A stretch of 64,000 nucleotides of DNA from Paenibacillus taihuensis (lineage in GTDB: Bacteria; Bacillota; Bacilli; Paenibacillales; Paenibacillaceae). A program made the translations under genes and the position numbers. Positions 9,112 to 17,055 of this stretch are shown here, piece after piece (the stretch's first letter is position 1; each line of letters starts with the position of its first letter). Where the stretch lies: NCBI RefSeq assembly GCF_003386535.1, contig NZ_QTTN01000010.1:1-64000 (forward strand). The letters are read 5' to 3'. The notes beneath the pieces were generated by a model that was given only the letters and a program-made list of their open reading frames with translations, made no database searches and was not told the DNA's origin.

Positions 9112-10485
9112 TTATTTCACTTCCGCGTTATCTGTCAGCAATTGGTCGCCGCGCGTTTGCGCCTTCTTCAGCGTATCGTCGAGGCTTTGCTTCGATTGTT
9201 GGAACAGCTGCAGGTTCGGGATAAGCGCGTCGCCTTCCATGACGGAGTAGCCTGGGTGCGCCGGACGAATCTTCGCGAACTCGAGCGTATCGAGGAACGG
9301 CTTCCAGAACGGATCATCCTTGAAGAACGGATCTTCGAGCGCTGGCTTGTAGCCTGGGATGTTCAAGCTTGTTTTCGCCCATAGCAGCGCATTGTCTTTG
9401 TTCGCCGTCCACCACTTGATGAACTCCCATGCTTCCGCTTGATGCTTCGAGCCTTCCGGAATGACGAGGCCAAATCCGCCCATTACGCTGCCTTTGTCCC
9501 CATTCGGTCCTGCCGGAGGAGGCGCGATCCCGAAGTCGAGGTCTTTGCCGTATTTCTTATACGTGCTGAGCATCCATGGACCGGTGTACTGCATCGCGAG
9601 CTTGCCGGTTACGAATGCGTCCGTGCCTTCGCCAAGTCCTTGCTCGAAGCCGACTTTGTACACTTTATCCTTGTTGAGCAGGCGATCCCAATACTCGAGC
9701 ACCGCTTTGCCCTGATCGTTGTTGAAGTTCGTCTTCGTACCGTCATCGCTCAGCATGTGGCCGCCGGCTTGCTGTAAGTACATGTTGAACAAACCGTTAT
9801 CGCCAAGGGAGAAGCCTGCCACCTCCAGCTTGTTGCCATTCCACTTGGTCGTCTTAATCGCATCCTGCTCCAGCTCATCCCATGTTGTCGGAGGCGTGTT
9901 GATGCCTGCGTCAGCAAGAATCTTCTTGTTATAGAACAAGGCGCGCGCGTCAACAGTTAGCGGCAAGCCGTATAATTTATCTTGGTAGGAAAGCTCCTTG
10001 AGCGCTTCGCCGTAGAAGTCATCCTTGTTCAGACCGTCCTTAGCCATGAACTCGTCAACAGGGTGAAGGACATTCTTCGGTGCATAGAGGGATGTTCTCC
10101 ATCTGTCCCAGAACAAGATATCCGGGGAACCGCCGGATGTTGCAGCCGTGAGGAACTTCGTGATCATATCTTGCTGGAGCACATATTTGACGCGGATTTT
10201 GTCCTGCGACTTGTTGAACGCGTCCACCATCGTCTCGAATTGCTTCTGGCCTTCGCCGCCCCAGTCACCCCAGAACGTAAGCTCAACCGGATCGGACTTT
10301 GTCGAATTCGAGCTGTTGCTTGCTGCTGCATTGTTGGACGATGCACTGTTATTCGCTGATGCACTGTTATTCGCCGCCGCTGCGCCATTATTGGAATCCG
10401 CGCCGTTATTGCCATTGCTTCCGCAGCCGGATGCCGTCGCTACGACGACCGTGGCAAGTGCCGCTAAAGAAATCCACTTTTTCAC
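9112..10485 (-). CDS. Sugar-binding lipoprotein of ABC importer
   Basis: Extracellular solute-binding protein family 1, 457 residues. A GTG start has GGGAGG upstream. The signal sequence MKKWISLAALATVVVATASG ends in Cys21, a probable lipobox cysteine, followed by a long Asn/Ser/Ala-rich linker (about residues 22-62). The mature part has DPVELTFWGDWGGEGQKQFE and GSPDILFWDRWRTSLYAPKN, typical of CUT1 binding proteins. It is the first gene of the mannan operon, directly behind the strong promoter at 10550-10578. Confidence 0.92.
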   Translation of the reverse strand: MKKWISLAALATVVVATASGCGSNGNNGADSNNGAAAANNSASANNSASSNNAAASNSSNSTKSDPVELTFWGDWGGEGQKQFETMVDAFNKSQDKIRVKYVLQQDMITKFLTAATSGGSPDILFWDRWRTSLYAPKNVLHPVDEFMAKDGLNKDDFYGEALKELSYQDKLYGLPLTVDARALFYNKKILADAGINTPPTTWDELEQDAIKTTKWNGNKLEVAGFSLGDNGLFNMYLQQAGGHMLSDDGTKTNFNNDQGKAVLEYWDRLLNKDKVYKVGFEQGLGEGTDAFVTGKLAMQYTGPWMLSTYKKYGKDLDFGIAPPPAGPNGDKGSVMGGFGLVIPEGSKHQAEAWEFIKWWTANKDNALLWAKTSLNIPGYKPALEDPFFKDDPFWKPFLDTLEFAKIRPAHPGYSVMEGDALIPNLQLFQQSKQSLDDTLKKAQTRGDQLLTDNAEVK

Positions 10486-10529
10486 TTGAACTGCCTCCCT
10501 TTTTCACCTCTATAATTGATACACCATGT

Positions 10530-10543
10530 TTGAAGCGCTTTCA
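10530..10543. promoter_or_regulatory. cre-like (CcpA) site at the mannan operon promoter
   Basis: TTGAAGCGCTTTCA agrees with the catabolite-response consensus TGWAANCGNTWNCA at 12 of 14 positions and has a near-perfect palindromic core. It lies at about +1 to +14 relative to the transcription start expected from the promoter at 10550-10578. That is a position where CcpA-HPr(Ser-P) would block transcription. Binding is inferred. Confidence 0.65.
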
Positions 10544-10549
10544 TTTTTA

Positions 10550-10578
10550 ATTATATTGGCATATATATAGTATGTCAA
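10550..10578 (-). promoter_or_regulatory. Consensus sigma-A promoter of mannan operon
   Basis: On the minus strand TTGACA (10573-10578) and TATAAT (10550-10555) are both perfect and separated by exactly 17 bases. The expected start of transcription is near 10543, about 60 bases before the binding-protein gene. Such a strong core promoter implies tight repression when substrate is absent. Confidence 0.85.
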
Positions 10579-10587
10579 TATGTTTTT

Positions 10588-10615
10588 GTATAACATTTAA
10601 ATTAAATTGTTATAC
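10588..10615. promoter_or_regulatory. Inverted repeat upstream of -35, candidate operator
   Basis: Perfect 8-base arms GTATAACA (10588-10595) and TGTTATAC (10608-10615) flank an AT-rich centre, 9 bases upstream of the -35 box of the mannan operon promoter. The position suits an activator, or a repressor that bridges with other sites. The regulator encoded next door at 10699-11868 is the obvious candidate; no direct evidence is available. Confidence 0.55.
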
Positions 10616-10640
10616 TAGTTAATTTAATTGATATATTAAC

Positions 10641-10690
10641 AGAAAGAGCCCGCTAGTGCGTTCACTTCGCACCAGCGGGCTTCTTGCATT
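10641..10690 (-). terminator. Terminator of the GntR/LacI regulator gene
   Basis: A 13-base-pair stem (10648-10660 with 10668-10680, one G-T type mismatch) has a 7-base loop and, on the minus strand, is followed by a T-rich TCTTTCTGTT. It separates the regulator from the mannan operon promoter, so the two are independent transcripts. Confidence 0.8.
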
Positions 10691-10698
10691 CTATAATT

Positions 10699-11868
10699 TT
10701 AGCGTCCTCGCGGCTTCATAGGTCCAGTTGACATACCAAGCATGAGTGTCGCATCCAGCAGCGTCTTATTCGGCAGCGTCTCGCCCGCGCGCAGCTTAAG
10801 CACGTTCTCGAAGGCAGTACGGCCCATATCGAACTGATTCTGCTTCATATGGGTAAGCGGGAAGGCGCCGTTAATCTCCGGACTGTCGAAGCAGATGATT
10901 GACAGATCCTCCGGCACCCTCAGCCCCAGCTCGTTCGCCGCACGCTGCGCCAGCTGCGCAATGTTGTACTCGGTCGCAAAAATCGCCGTAATCTGCGGAT
11001 GCTTACGCAGATGCTCGGCAATCTTCTCGACGTCACGGACTCGGTTCTCCTCGGCATTGCCCTGCGGCAGAACCGACAAAATATCTTCAATCCACAGCTC
11101 GCGATCGACCATAACGCCTTTCTCCGCATGCGCTTGAATAAAGCCTTCGATCCGCTCTTCAATCGCAGTCGTGTCCATCGGCGGAGGCGTCAGGAACGCG
11201 ATCGATTTATGGCCGAGCTCGAATAGATAGTTCGTGCCCTGGGCGGCTGCTTTGGCATTGTCCGTGCTTATGGAACCTGCGGAAATCCCCTTCAGATGAC
11301 GGTCAATAAGGACGAACGGGAACTTCATAATGGCGAGCTTCAATATCTCCGCATTGAAGTACTCCCCTTGCGCCGGGAAAATAATGAGTCCATCGACGCC
11401 GAGCTCAAGCAGCCCTTGGATCGCTTCTTCCTCATACGACGGTATGCCGAACGAGCGGCGCAGCACGAGATAGCTGTCATTGGCGCGGGACGCCTCTTCC
11501 ATTCCATAGATGAGCGCCGTGCCATAGCTGTCGGCAAAATCGGTAATGACAAGACCGATGAGCAGCTTCCCGCCTGACTTACGAGGCGAGTGGTGCTGCT
11601 GCCCTGTGCCGCTTGCCGTTTTGGCCGCGGGTTTCTCCTGCGGCTCTGCCACGAAGGAGCCGCGCCCCGGCTGGCGCACGATGAAGCCCTCGTTCGCGAG
11701 CAGCTCCAGCGCCTTCTTGCTCGTAATGCGGCTGACGCTGTACTCGTCGCCAAGCTCCTTCTCGGACGGGACGCGGTCGCCGACCTCGTACTTCCGCTCT
11801 ATAATTTGCTCGCGCAGCGCTTCGAATATTTTCTCATACATCGGTTTGGATGTAGATTCGCTAGACAT
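10699..11868 (-). CDS. GntR/LacI hybrid transcriptional regulator (AraR type)
   Basis: 389 residues. Residues about 8-75 form a GntR winged helix (MYEKIFEALREQIIERKYEV, VPSEKELGDEYSVSR, then NEGFIVRQPGRGSFV). Residues about 105-385 form a LacI/periplasmic-binding sugar domain (IGLVITDFADSYGTALIYGM, DGLIIFPAQGEY, EDLSIICFDSPE). This layout is that of AraR-like regulators, where sugar binding releases DNA. It stands directly upstream of the mannan operon, with its own promoter and terminator, so it probably controls that operon and itself. Confidence 0.88.
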   Translation of the reverse strand: MSSESTSKPMYEKIFEALREQIIERKYEVGDRVPSEKELGDEYSVSRITSKKALELLANEGFIVRQPGRGSFVAEPQEKPAAKTASGTGQQHHSPRKSGGKLLIGLVITDFADSYGTALIYGMEEASRANDSYLVLRRSFGIPSYEEEAIQGLLELGVDGLIIFPAQGEYFNAEILKLAIMKFPFVLIDRHLKGISAGSISTDNAKAAAQGTNYLFELGHKSIAFLTPPPMDTTAIEERIEGFIQAHAEKGVMVDRELWIEDILSVLPQGNAEENRVRDVEKIAEHLRKHPQITAIFATEYNIAQLAQRAANELGLRVPEDLSIICFDSPEINGAFPLTHMKQNQFDMGRTAFENVLKLRAGETLPNKTLLDATLMLGMSTGPMKPRGR

Positions 11869-11937
11869 AAATCGAAACCTCCATAATATGGCAATGACAC
11901 ACCGCCAAGGCGAGCCAGCTTCGTTTGATTACAATCA

Positions 11938-11963
11938 TTTTATACCAATATATCATGATATAT
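11938..11963 (-). promoter_or_regulatory. Extended -10 and 16-bp palindrome before the regulator gene
   Basis: On the minus strand an extended -10 (TTGGTATAAA; TATAAA at 11938-11943) follows a perfect 16-base palindrome ATATATCATGATATAT (11948-11963) that occupies the spacer and upstream part of the promoter. Another TGATATAT lies near 11993-12000 and a further one near 10629-10636 by the mannan promoter. This is a plausible autoregulatory operator. The binding protein is inferred. Confidence 0.5.
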
Positions 11964-12044
11964 ACCATTTGCCAAGCGGAAATGATATATCGGCTTTGGC
12001 AGTGGGAAAATCACAAGCCTTATGTGTCACGAGTTATGCTGAAA

Positions 12045-12145
12045 TGACTGAGAGCTCATTCCAACTCCGAGAGCACATTTATCTCTCAACTTCCGATTTC
12101 ATGCGGTTTCGCTCCTGAGAGCACGCATGTGTTCTCTCGACTACC
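12045..12145. repeat. Hairpin repeats of the GAGAG/CTCTC family (family C)
   Basis: The gap 11964-12170 has no gene. It contains GAGAGCAC-GCATGT-GTTCTCTC (about 12117-12138) and two looser GAGAGC...CTCTCA units upstream. The same style of palindrome recurs at 55901-56205 and 59398-59419. Confidence 0.5.
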
Positions 12146-12170
12146 CCCACCAAGCTATTCCCGTCCGCAT

Positions 12171-12216
12171 AAAAAAAAAGCTTTCCCCAAGCAGATCGAT
12201 CTGCCCAAAGAAAGCT
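12171..12216 (-). terminator. Strong rho-independent terminator
   Basis: On the minus strand AGCTTTC ... GGCAGATC-GATCTGC ... GAAAGCT forms a long interrupted stem followed by nine T residues. It lies 44 bases after the 59-residue gene at 12260-12439 and supports that small gene being transcribed. Confidence 0.88.
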
Positions 12217-12259
12217 GTTGTCCTGTACAAACGCCGAATGTTCCATTGCTGATGAATGC

Positions 12260-12439
12260 TTACGCTTCAGCCGTCGCCATAAGCTCCTGCTTCAGAAACG
12301 AGATGAACCGGATCGATTCATCGATTGTAAGCTTCTTGCCGCGGTGCATGAACTGGAACTTCTCCGCAATTTCCTGATCCGATAGATGAAGCTGATTAAC
12401 AAGAGACTGCACTTCTTTCGTAAGCTCTGTCATACTCAT
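12260..12439 (-). CDS. Small 59-residue protein of unknown function
   Basis: ATG at 12439 (a second ATG follows at 12433) with GAGGGAGAGG just upstream, and a TAA stop at 12260-12262. The product begins MSMTELTKEVQSLVNQLHLS and contains DQEIAEKFQFMHRGKKLTID and a C-terminal FISFLKQELMATAEA. It is charged, predicted helical, with no signal or cysteine. Good ribosome site, normal codon use and a strong terminator support a real gene. I do not recognise the family. Confidence 0.7.
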   Translation of the reverse strand: MSMTELTKEVQSLVNQLHLSDQEIAEKFQFMHRGKKLTIDESIRFISFLKQELMATAEA

Positions 12440-12540
12440 CCTCTCCCTCTAGTCATCTTCTATTGCCCTCATCATAACAGGCAAGTTTCAGATAATTATG
12501 AGGGATATATGAGCAAACTATTAGATTTGCTCGTATGGAA

Positions 12541-13068
12541 TTATTGCGGAATCCGTTTGCGAACCAGTCGAATTTGTCCACGGTGATTAATCTCGTCCTC
12601 GAACACGTGGAACCACTGGAAATAATGGTTCCCTTGCTTGCCGTACCAGAACTCCTCCTGCTCGTTCAACCAGCTGTCATCGACAGTGCGGAACAAGTCG
12701 TACGTGCGGCCCCGCACCTCTTCGAGCTTGCCGAGGTAATAGCCGAGTTCATGCCCTTTGATATGTTCCCGGCCTGCACCTCCCAGATCCAACGCCGGCA
12801 GCCAGATTGTCTCTTCTTCTTCCGTTAATTCCCGCTTCTCGAACGTCGAGACTTGGTATGCATACTCCACACTCGCAAAATGCAGCAGCAGCGCTCCGAT
12901 CGAATTGCTTTGCGGATCCAGCAAATAATCGAGCTGCTCCTGTGTCATCCCCTTCACCGCTTCAATAGTCGTATGTCTCGCATAATTCATCATCGAGAGC
13001 AGTCGGCTAATCTGCGGCGTGTAGCCCGGGATGTCGGTGATAAGGTAGATATTGTCCATATTTTGCAT
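12541..13068 (-). CDS. DinB-like family protein
   Basis: 175 residues with the four-helix DinB/YfiT layout. The opening LLSMMNYARHTTIEAVKGMTQ contains the first helix. LLLHFASVEYAYQ gives a histidine in helix 2, and the C-terminal HVFEDEINHRGQIRLVRKR gives the metal-site histidines typical of the family. Members bind a divalent metal and often act as thiol-dependent transferases. The substrate is unknown. It follows the uncharacterised gene at 13085-13804 by 16 bases and is probably co-transcribed with it. Confidence 0.85.
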   Translation of the reverse strand: MQNMDNIYLITDIPGYTPQISRLLSMMNYARHTTIEAVKGMTQEQLDYLLDPQSNSIGALLLHFASVEYAYQVSTFEKRELTEEEETIWLPALDLGGAGREHIKGHELGYYLGKLEEVRGRTYDLFRTVDDSWLNEQEEFWYGKQGNHYFQWFHVFEDEINHRGQIRLVRKRIPQ

Positions 13069-13084
13069 GATTGGCGAGCCTCCT

Positions 13085-13804
13085 CTACTCCGATTTTATT
13101 TTGCCAACGTATCCGAGTCCAGGCACTAAATCGCTATAACTCATCTGCGGGTCAATGCTCCAGCGCTTCGCGACGGCAATGACGTCCTCTTCACTCGGCA
13201 GCCACATGCCATCATGGTACTCGGCCCCGCGATCATTAAACCGGAATCCTAATGCCCGCTCTTCCTCCGTGACAGCCCCTTGCTCCCAGAACACTTCACC
13301 TTCCGAACCAAATGCCCGAACGATTCGGCCCTGACTTGCTTTAGCCCAAACATAGTAGTCTACCACTCGGTGCGAGCCGTAATAATGCACTTCTTCAAAC
13401 ACTCGGCTAAGCTGCTCCAGTACTGGCTTAATCTCATTCACATGACCTACACCGCCTGCACTCGGCATCGCATTTCCGATTACGAGGACCCCGCCCTTGA
13501 CCAGAGGTGTGATGAAAATATGATCTTCATACGCGCGTTCGATGCCGTTCGCCCAGTTCGAGCGCTGCAATTGAGTGATAGCCAGCTGCTCGACCACCTT
13601 CTCCACGCTGTCGGTCTGGATGGCGAGCCATTGGATTTTGTAACCAAATGGGACAGGGTAGTCGGGTTCTGGATAGCGGGATGGCGCTGCTTGTACACTC
13701 TGCTGCGGTTCAGCCGACTGTGGGCGTGATGTGGAAACTTCCTGCTCAACCGGCGGCGAGCTCTCCGGGGACGATTTAAACAACTTTTTCAAGAATTGCA
13801 GCAA
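13085..13804 (-). CDS. Uncharacterised protein with N-terminal Pro/Ser-rich segment
   Basis: About 239 residues starting at a TTG (13804). This start is preferred because an ideal AAGGAGGAG lies 7 bases upstream; a longer frame to 13852 would translate that ribosome site. The protein starts MLQFLKKLFKSSPESSPP, then a Pro/Ser/Gln-rich linker (to about residue 50), then a globular part with KIQWLAIQTDSVEKVVEQL, NWANGIERAYEDHIFITPLV and GGVLVIGNAMPSAGG. From memory, similar W-x-x-G / FITP / VIGN patterns occur in uncharacterised proteins of several phyla. No catalytic motif is evident. Confidence 0.65.
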   Translation of the reverse strand: MLQFLKKLFKSSPESSPPVEQEVSTSRPQSAEPQQSVQAAPSRYPEPDYPVPFGYKIQWLAIQTDSVEKVVEQLAITQLQRSNWANGIERAYEDHIFITPLVKGGVLVIGNAMPSAGGVGHVNEIKPVLEQLSRVFEEVHYYGSHRVVDYYVWAKASQGRIVRAFGSEGEVFWEQGAVTEEERALGFRFNDRGAEYHDGMWLPSEEDVIAVAKRWSIDPQMSYSDLVPGLGYVGKIKSE

Positions 13805-13974
13805 TGTGCTTCTCCTCCTTATTGACGACATAGATGCCTGCAATCCAGTCATGCAACGTCTCTTCTACATTCATTTAAACGGATTGTACCCATTCTCAAC
13901 AATGGCTTAAGCCTCAATTATTGTTCCCTCTTAAATTAACTATTTTAGCACACATCGCTAACAGACCACAGTGT

Positions 13975-14545
13975 GCTTATTAGGCGTAAAACAGGTCGAT
14001 ATTCGGTGTAACGGACTCCAGAGTCGTTATTCGGTCAAAAGGCTGGAGATTCCATCGATTCGGGAGCAAATAAAGCTTCTGGGGTCCGTTAGCGGCGGGA
14101 GATTGGCGGTTTTGGCTAAATAAGCGCTGTGGAGTCCGTTAGAGGCGGGGACGGAGGCGGGAGGTGCGAGGCGCGTGTTGGAGTTCGTTTGCGGATGATG
14201 AAAGTGGGAGGCACGAGGTGGAGGCACGAGGTGCGAGGTGCGAGGCGGGGGTGGAAATTAGTAACCAAAGATGCTCCGGTGGCTAAGGAACTCCAGTGCG
14301 CTTATTTGGCGGAAATCGGGCCGACGATTGCTGTAAGGAACTCCAGAAGCGCTAATTGGTCAAAAACGGGTAGTTTGAGCGGGTTTGGGAGCGAATAAGG
14401 TGCGTGGAGTTCCTTAGAGTATGGAATGCGGCGGATGCGGCGAAATAAGCGCTGTGGGGTTCATTAGCGGCTGGCGGAGGTGGGTGCCCAAGGCGAACGA
14501 GAGGTGGAGACGGCTGGCGGAGACGAAATGCGGGGAGGCGCAAGT
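13975..14545. repeat. Array of imperfect inverted repeats (family E)
   Basis: The 740-base gap has no credible gene. It holds about eight half-elements of the type TAACGGACTCCA followed by GCGCTTATT and a short GGTCAAAA-like end, in both orientations: near 14008, 14083 (inverted), 14118 (inverted), 14278, 14330, 14392 (inverted) and 14445 (inverted). Two sub-forms, GGACTCC and GGAACTCC, occur. Paired elements could form long hairpins. It lies between the end of the GH78 gene and the promoter side of the 13085-13804 gene. Confidence 0.7.
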
Positions 14546-14554
14546 TAACAACAC

Positions 14555-14597
14555 AAAAAAAAGGGTGGCCTCCCTCACAGAGAGGCTCCCTCCAACC
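14555..14597 (-). terminator. Terminator of the rhamnosidase operon
   Basis: Immediately after the stop of the GH78 gene, a minus-strand hairpin (GAGCCTC ... GAGGGAGGC region) is followed by eight T residues. Confidence 0.75.
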
Positions 14598-17033
14598 TTA
14601 AACCGCCCCGAACTGCCCGCCTTCTGGCAGTTCGATCACTTCGCCGCTCGGCAGCGTGAGCACGAGCGGGATGCCCGCCGGGCCTTCGCCTTGCAGCTGG
14701 AAGCTGCCGTCCTCGGCGAGGCTCCAGCTGACCTCGACCAGGCCGTGCGGCGTAGCTACTTTGCCGCGAGCCCAGGTGAGGCGAAGCGGCTGCGGCGCGA
14801 TGCGGATCTCGGCGTAGCCGGCGCGGCCGGATTTGACGCCGAGAATTTCGCTCGTGAATTCGGAGAGCGGCAATGCGCTCCACGCGTGGCAGTCGCTTCG
14901 CGGACTGCCGAAAGCCCACTCGGGCAGCGTCGTCAGGTGCAGCTCCAGGAACTCGTTCCACTGCTGCATGATCGGCTGCGCCAGATCGTACCGCCCGATG
15001 TCGGATAGCGTGCGGAACAGCGTATACGACATCGGCACCGAAACCACCGGCAGCGTCGCATCGCCGAGCGTCCGCTCCAGCAACACCTCGGCTTCAGCGC
15101 CTTCCACCGCGCCGGAGACGACAGCCCACAGCTGCGCATGCTGGCTGAACATATCGACGCCCGGGCCGTCGGAGAACAGCCCGCGCTCCACGCGCCAGCA
15201 ATGCTCCCGCACCGCGGCGTTCACCGCGCCCGCTTCTGCCCGCGCCTCGCTTGCAGCGTCGCGCCAGTTCACTGCATCGTACAGCTTCGCCGCCGTATTC
15301 AGAGCAGCTGCATACATCTGGCTGAGCAGAGTCACTGGGCCATGTAAACGCGCATCCGGCGCGCCATTCTCCCACGACTCTACCCAGTCGTAGTAAGGCC
15401 AGTATGCCTCGGGCGTCTCTCCGACAAGTCCATCCTCGCGCACTAAGCGGCGGAACCAATCCAGCACACCGCCGATCGTTCGGCGATAGTAACGGACCAG
15501 CTCCGCATCGCCAAAATACATATAATGATCGTACAGCATATGAATCCAATACAGCGAGAACGACGGAATAATCTGCGGATACTGCGACGGATAACGGCTT
15601 TGCAGCATGCCGGACGGCAATGCCGAGCTGTGATAATCGTACAGCGTACGCCGCGCCATCCGGTCGTCGCCGCTGATCATATATGTAAACATCATCTGCA
15701 GCCTGGTATCCATCGTATACTGAAGCTGCTCATAATACGGGCAGTCCTCGTAAGTCTCGTGCATACAGCGCTGCAGCGTATTCAACGACAACTGCCATAG
15801 CGCCTCGTACCCAGGGTCCGAGCAGCTGAACTCTGCCTTCACATCCAGCGGATAGCCCGTATCGCGATAGCCAAACGAAGCCAGCTCAAGCGGTTCCTCA
15901 CCAGCCGTGATCTCCAGCCTCACGTACCGGAACGTGCGGAACCAGAAAGGTTCGAACACCTCTGCCTGCGCCGCATTCCCGGCGCCCGCCACGCGATACA
16001 AGTCCGTATCTCCGAGCAAAATGCCATTCTCCGCATCATCGCGCACGCCCTTGACGCGGTCGCGAATCGTCGAAGACGGATCCTCGTAGCACTCCGCGCA
16101 GAGGATCGACACCCGGCTGCCCGCTCCGCCGCGCATCGCGAGGCGCAGATAGCCTGTCGCCAGCTCCCCGGCGTCCAGCTCCGCCCAGAACGACTGCCCC
16201 GGCTGCAGCACGACAGCCGCACCGCCACCCGTGCCAACCGCCCCCGCCAGCGCATCTGCGCCAACATCGCCGCCGCTCTTCGTCACGCCGGCAAAAGGCC
16301 GCTCCCGCTCGAACAGCGGCGGAATCGGCCGCGGCGCGAGCTGCCACGGCGTCAGCTCGCCGAAGCCGCCCCGCGTCTCCATCGCGACGACGGCTTCCTT
16401 CCAGCCGTCCGCCTCCGAAACAGCCGCGTACTCCGGCTGCTCCCAGCCGTGGTCGAGTCCCGCGCCGTCCACGTCCTCGAGCCCGCCGAGCCACGGAATT
16501 ACCCAGCTCGGCTTCATCGTATATCCACCCTGCAGCTTCGCCAACCAGCCACTCCTGTTTCCGCTTTCGTTTCCGTTGCCACCGCCATCGCCGCTGCCTT
16601 TAGCACCGGTGTCCAGCACAACCTCACGCTCGCCATCCTGCAGCGTTCCTTCCAGCAGGAACACGCCAGCGTTCGAGCGATGGATCGCGATCGGCCCGCT
16701 AAGCCCCATCATATGCGGGTCGCTTGCCGCCAAGTGCAGCACTTTCGCAGCCAACACATTCGTCCCTTCGCGAAGCTTCCCCGTCAGATCCACCGTCTCA
16801 TAATAGTGCGTGAACTGATCGCCTTTGCACGGTCCAACTGAGACAGACTCGCTATTCAAGAACAATCGATACCGGCTGTCTGCCGACACCGACAGCACGA
16901 GCCGAGCCGAAGCCGCATCTTCCACCTCGAACGTACGCCGGAACAGCACCAATTCATGCTCGCCCGGAGCATTCGTCCACGGGTAACGCTCATGCCAGAT
17001 CCACCGAGCACGCCATGACCGATTCTCTTCCAC
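14598..17033 (-). CDS. GH78 alpha-L-rhamnosidase-like enzyme
   Basis: 811 residues, no signal peptide, so cytoplasmic. The N-terminal part (RWIWHERYPW, then RRTFEVEDAASARLVLSVSA) is a beta-sandwich typical of GH78 enzymes. The (alpha/alpha)6 catalytic part from about residue 400 has TYEDCPYYEQLQYTMDTRLQ, where the acidic cluster resembles the GH78 active site, and EWAFGSPRSDCHAWSALPLSE near the end. Two glycine-rich loops (about residues 150-165 and 245-270) are unusually low in complexity. The start is GTG with AAGGAGG eight bases upstream. It is the last gene of the LipO/LplBC-type operon and presumably hydrolyses imported rhamnosides. Confidence 0.85.
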   Translation of the reverse strand: MEENRSWRARWIWHERYPWTNAPGEHELVLFRRTFEVEDAASARLVLSVSADSRYRLFLNSESVSVGPCKGDQFTHYYETVDLTGKLREGTNVLAAKVLHLAASDPHMMGLSGPIAIHRSNAGVFLLEGTLQDGEREVVLDTGAKGSGDGGGNGNESGNRSGWLAKLQGGYTMKPSWVIPWLGGLEDVDGAGLDHGWEQPEYAAVSEADGWKEAVVAMETRGGFGELTPWQLAPRPIPPLFERERPFAGVTKSGGDVGADALAGAVGTGGGAAVVLQPGQSFWAELDAGELATGYLRLAMRGGAGSRVSILCAECYEDPSSTIRDRVKGVRDDAENGILLGDTDLYRVAGAGNAAQAEVFEPFWFRTFRYVRLEITAGEEPLELASFGYRDTGYPLDVKAEFSCSDPGYEALWQLSLNTLQRCMHETYEDCPYYEQLQYTMDTRLQMMFTYMISGDDRMARRTLYDYHSSALPSGMLQSRYPSQYPQIIPSFSLYWIHMLYDHYMYFGDAELVRYYRRTIGGVLDWFRRLVREDGLVGETPEAYWPYYDWVESWENGAPDARLHGPVTLLSQMYAAALNTAAKLYDAVNWRDAASEARAEAGAVNAAVREHCWRVERGLFSDGPGVDMFSQHAQLWAVVSGAVEGAEAEVLLERTLGDATLPVVSVPMSYTLFRTLSDIGRYDLAQPIMQQWNEFLELHLTTLPEWAFGSPRSDCHAWSALPLSEFTSEILGVKSGRAGYAEIRIAPQPLRLTWARGKVATPHGLVEVSWSLAEDGSFQLQGEGPAGIPLVLTLPSGEVIELPEGGQFGAV

Positions 17034-17055
17034 CGCTATCGCCTCCTTACATCTC

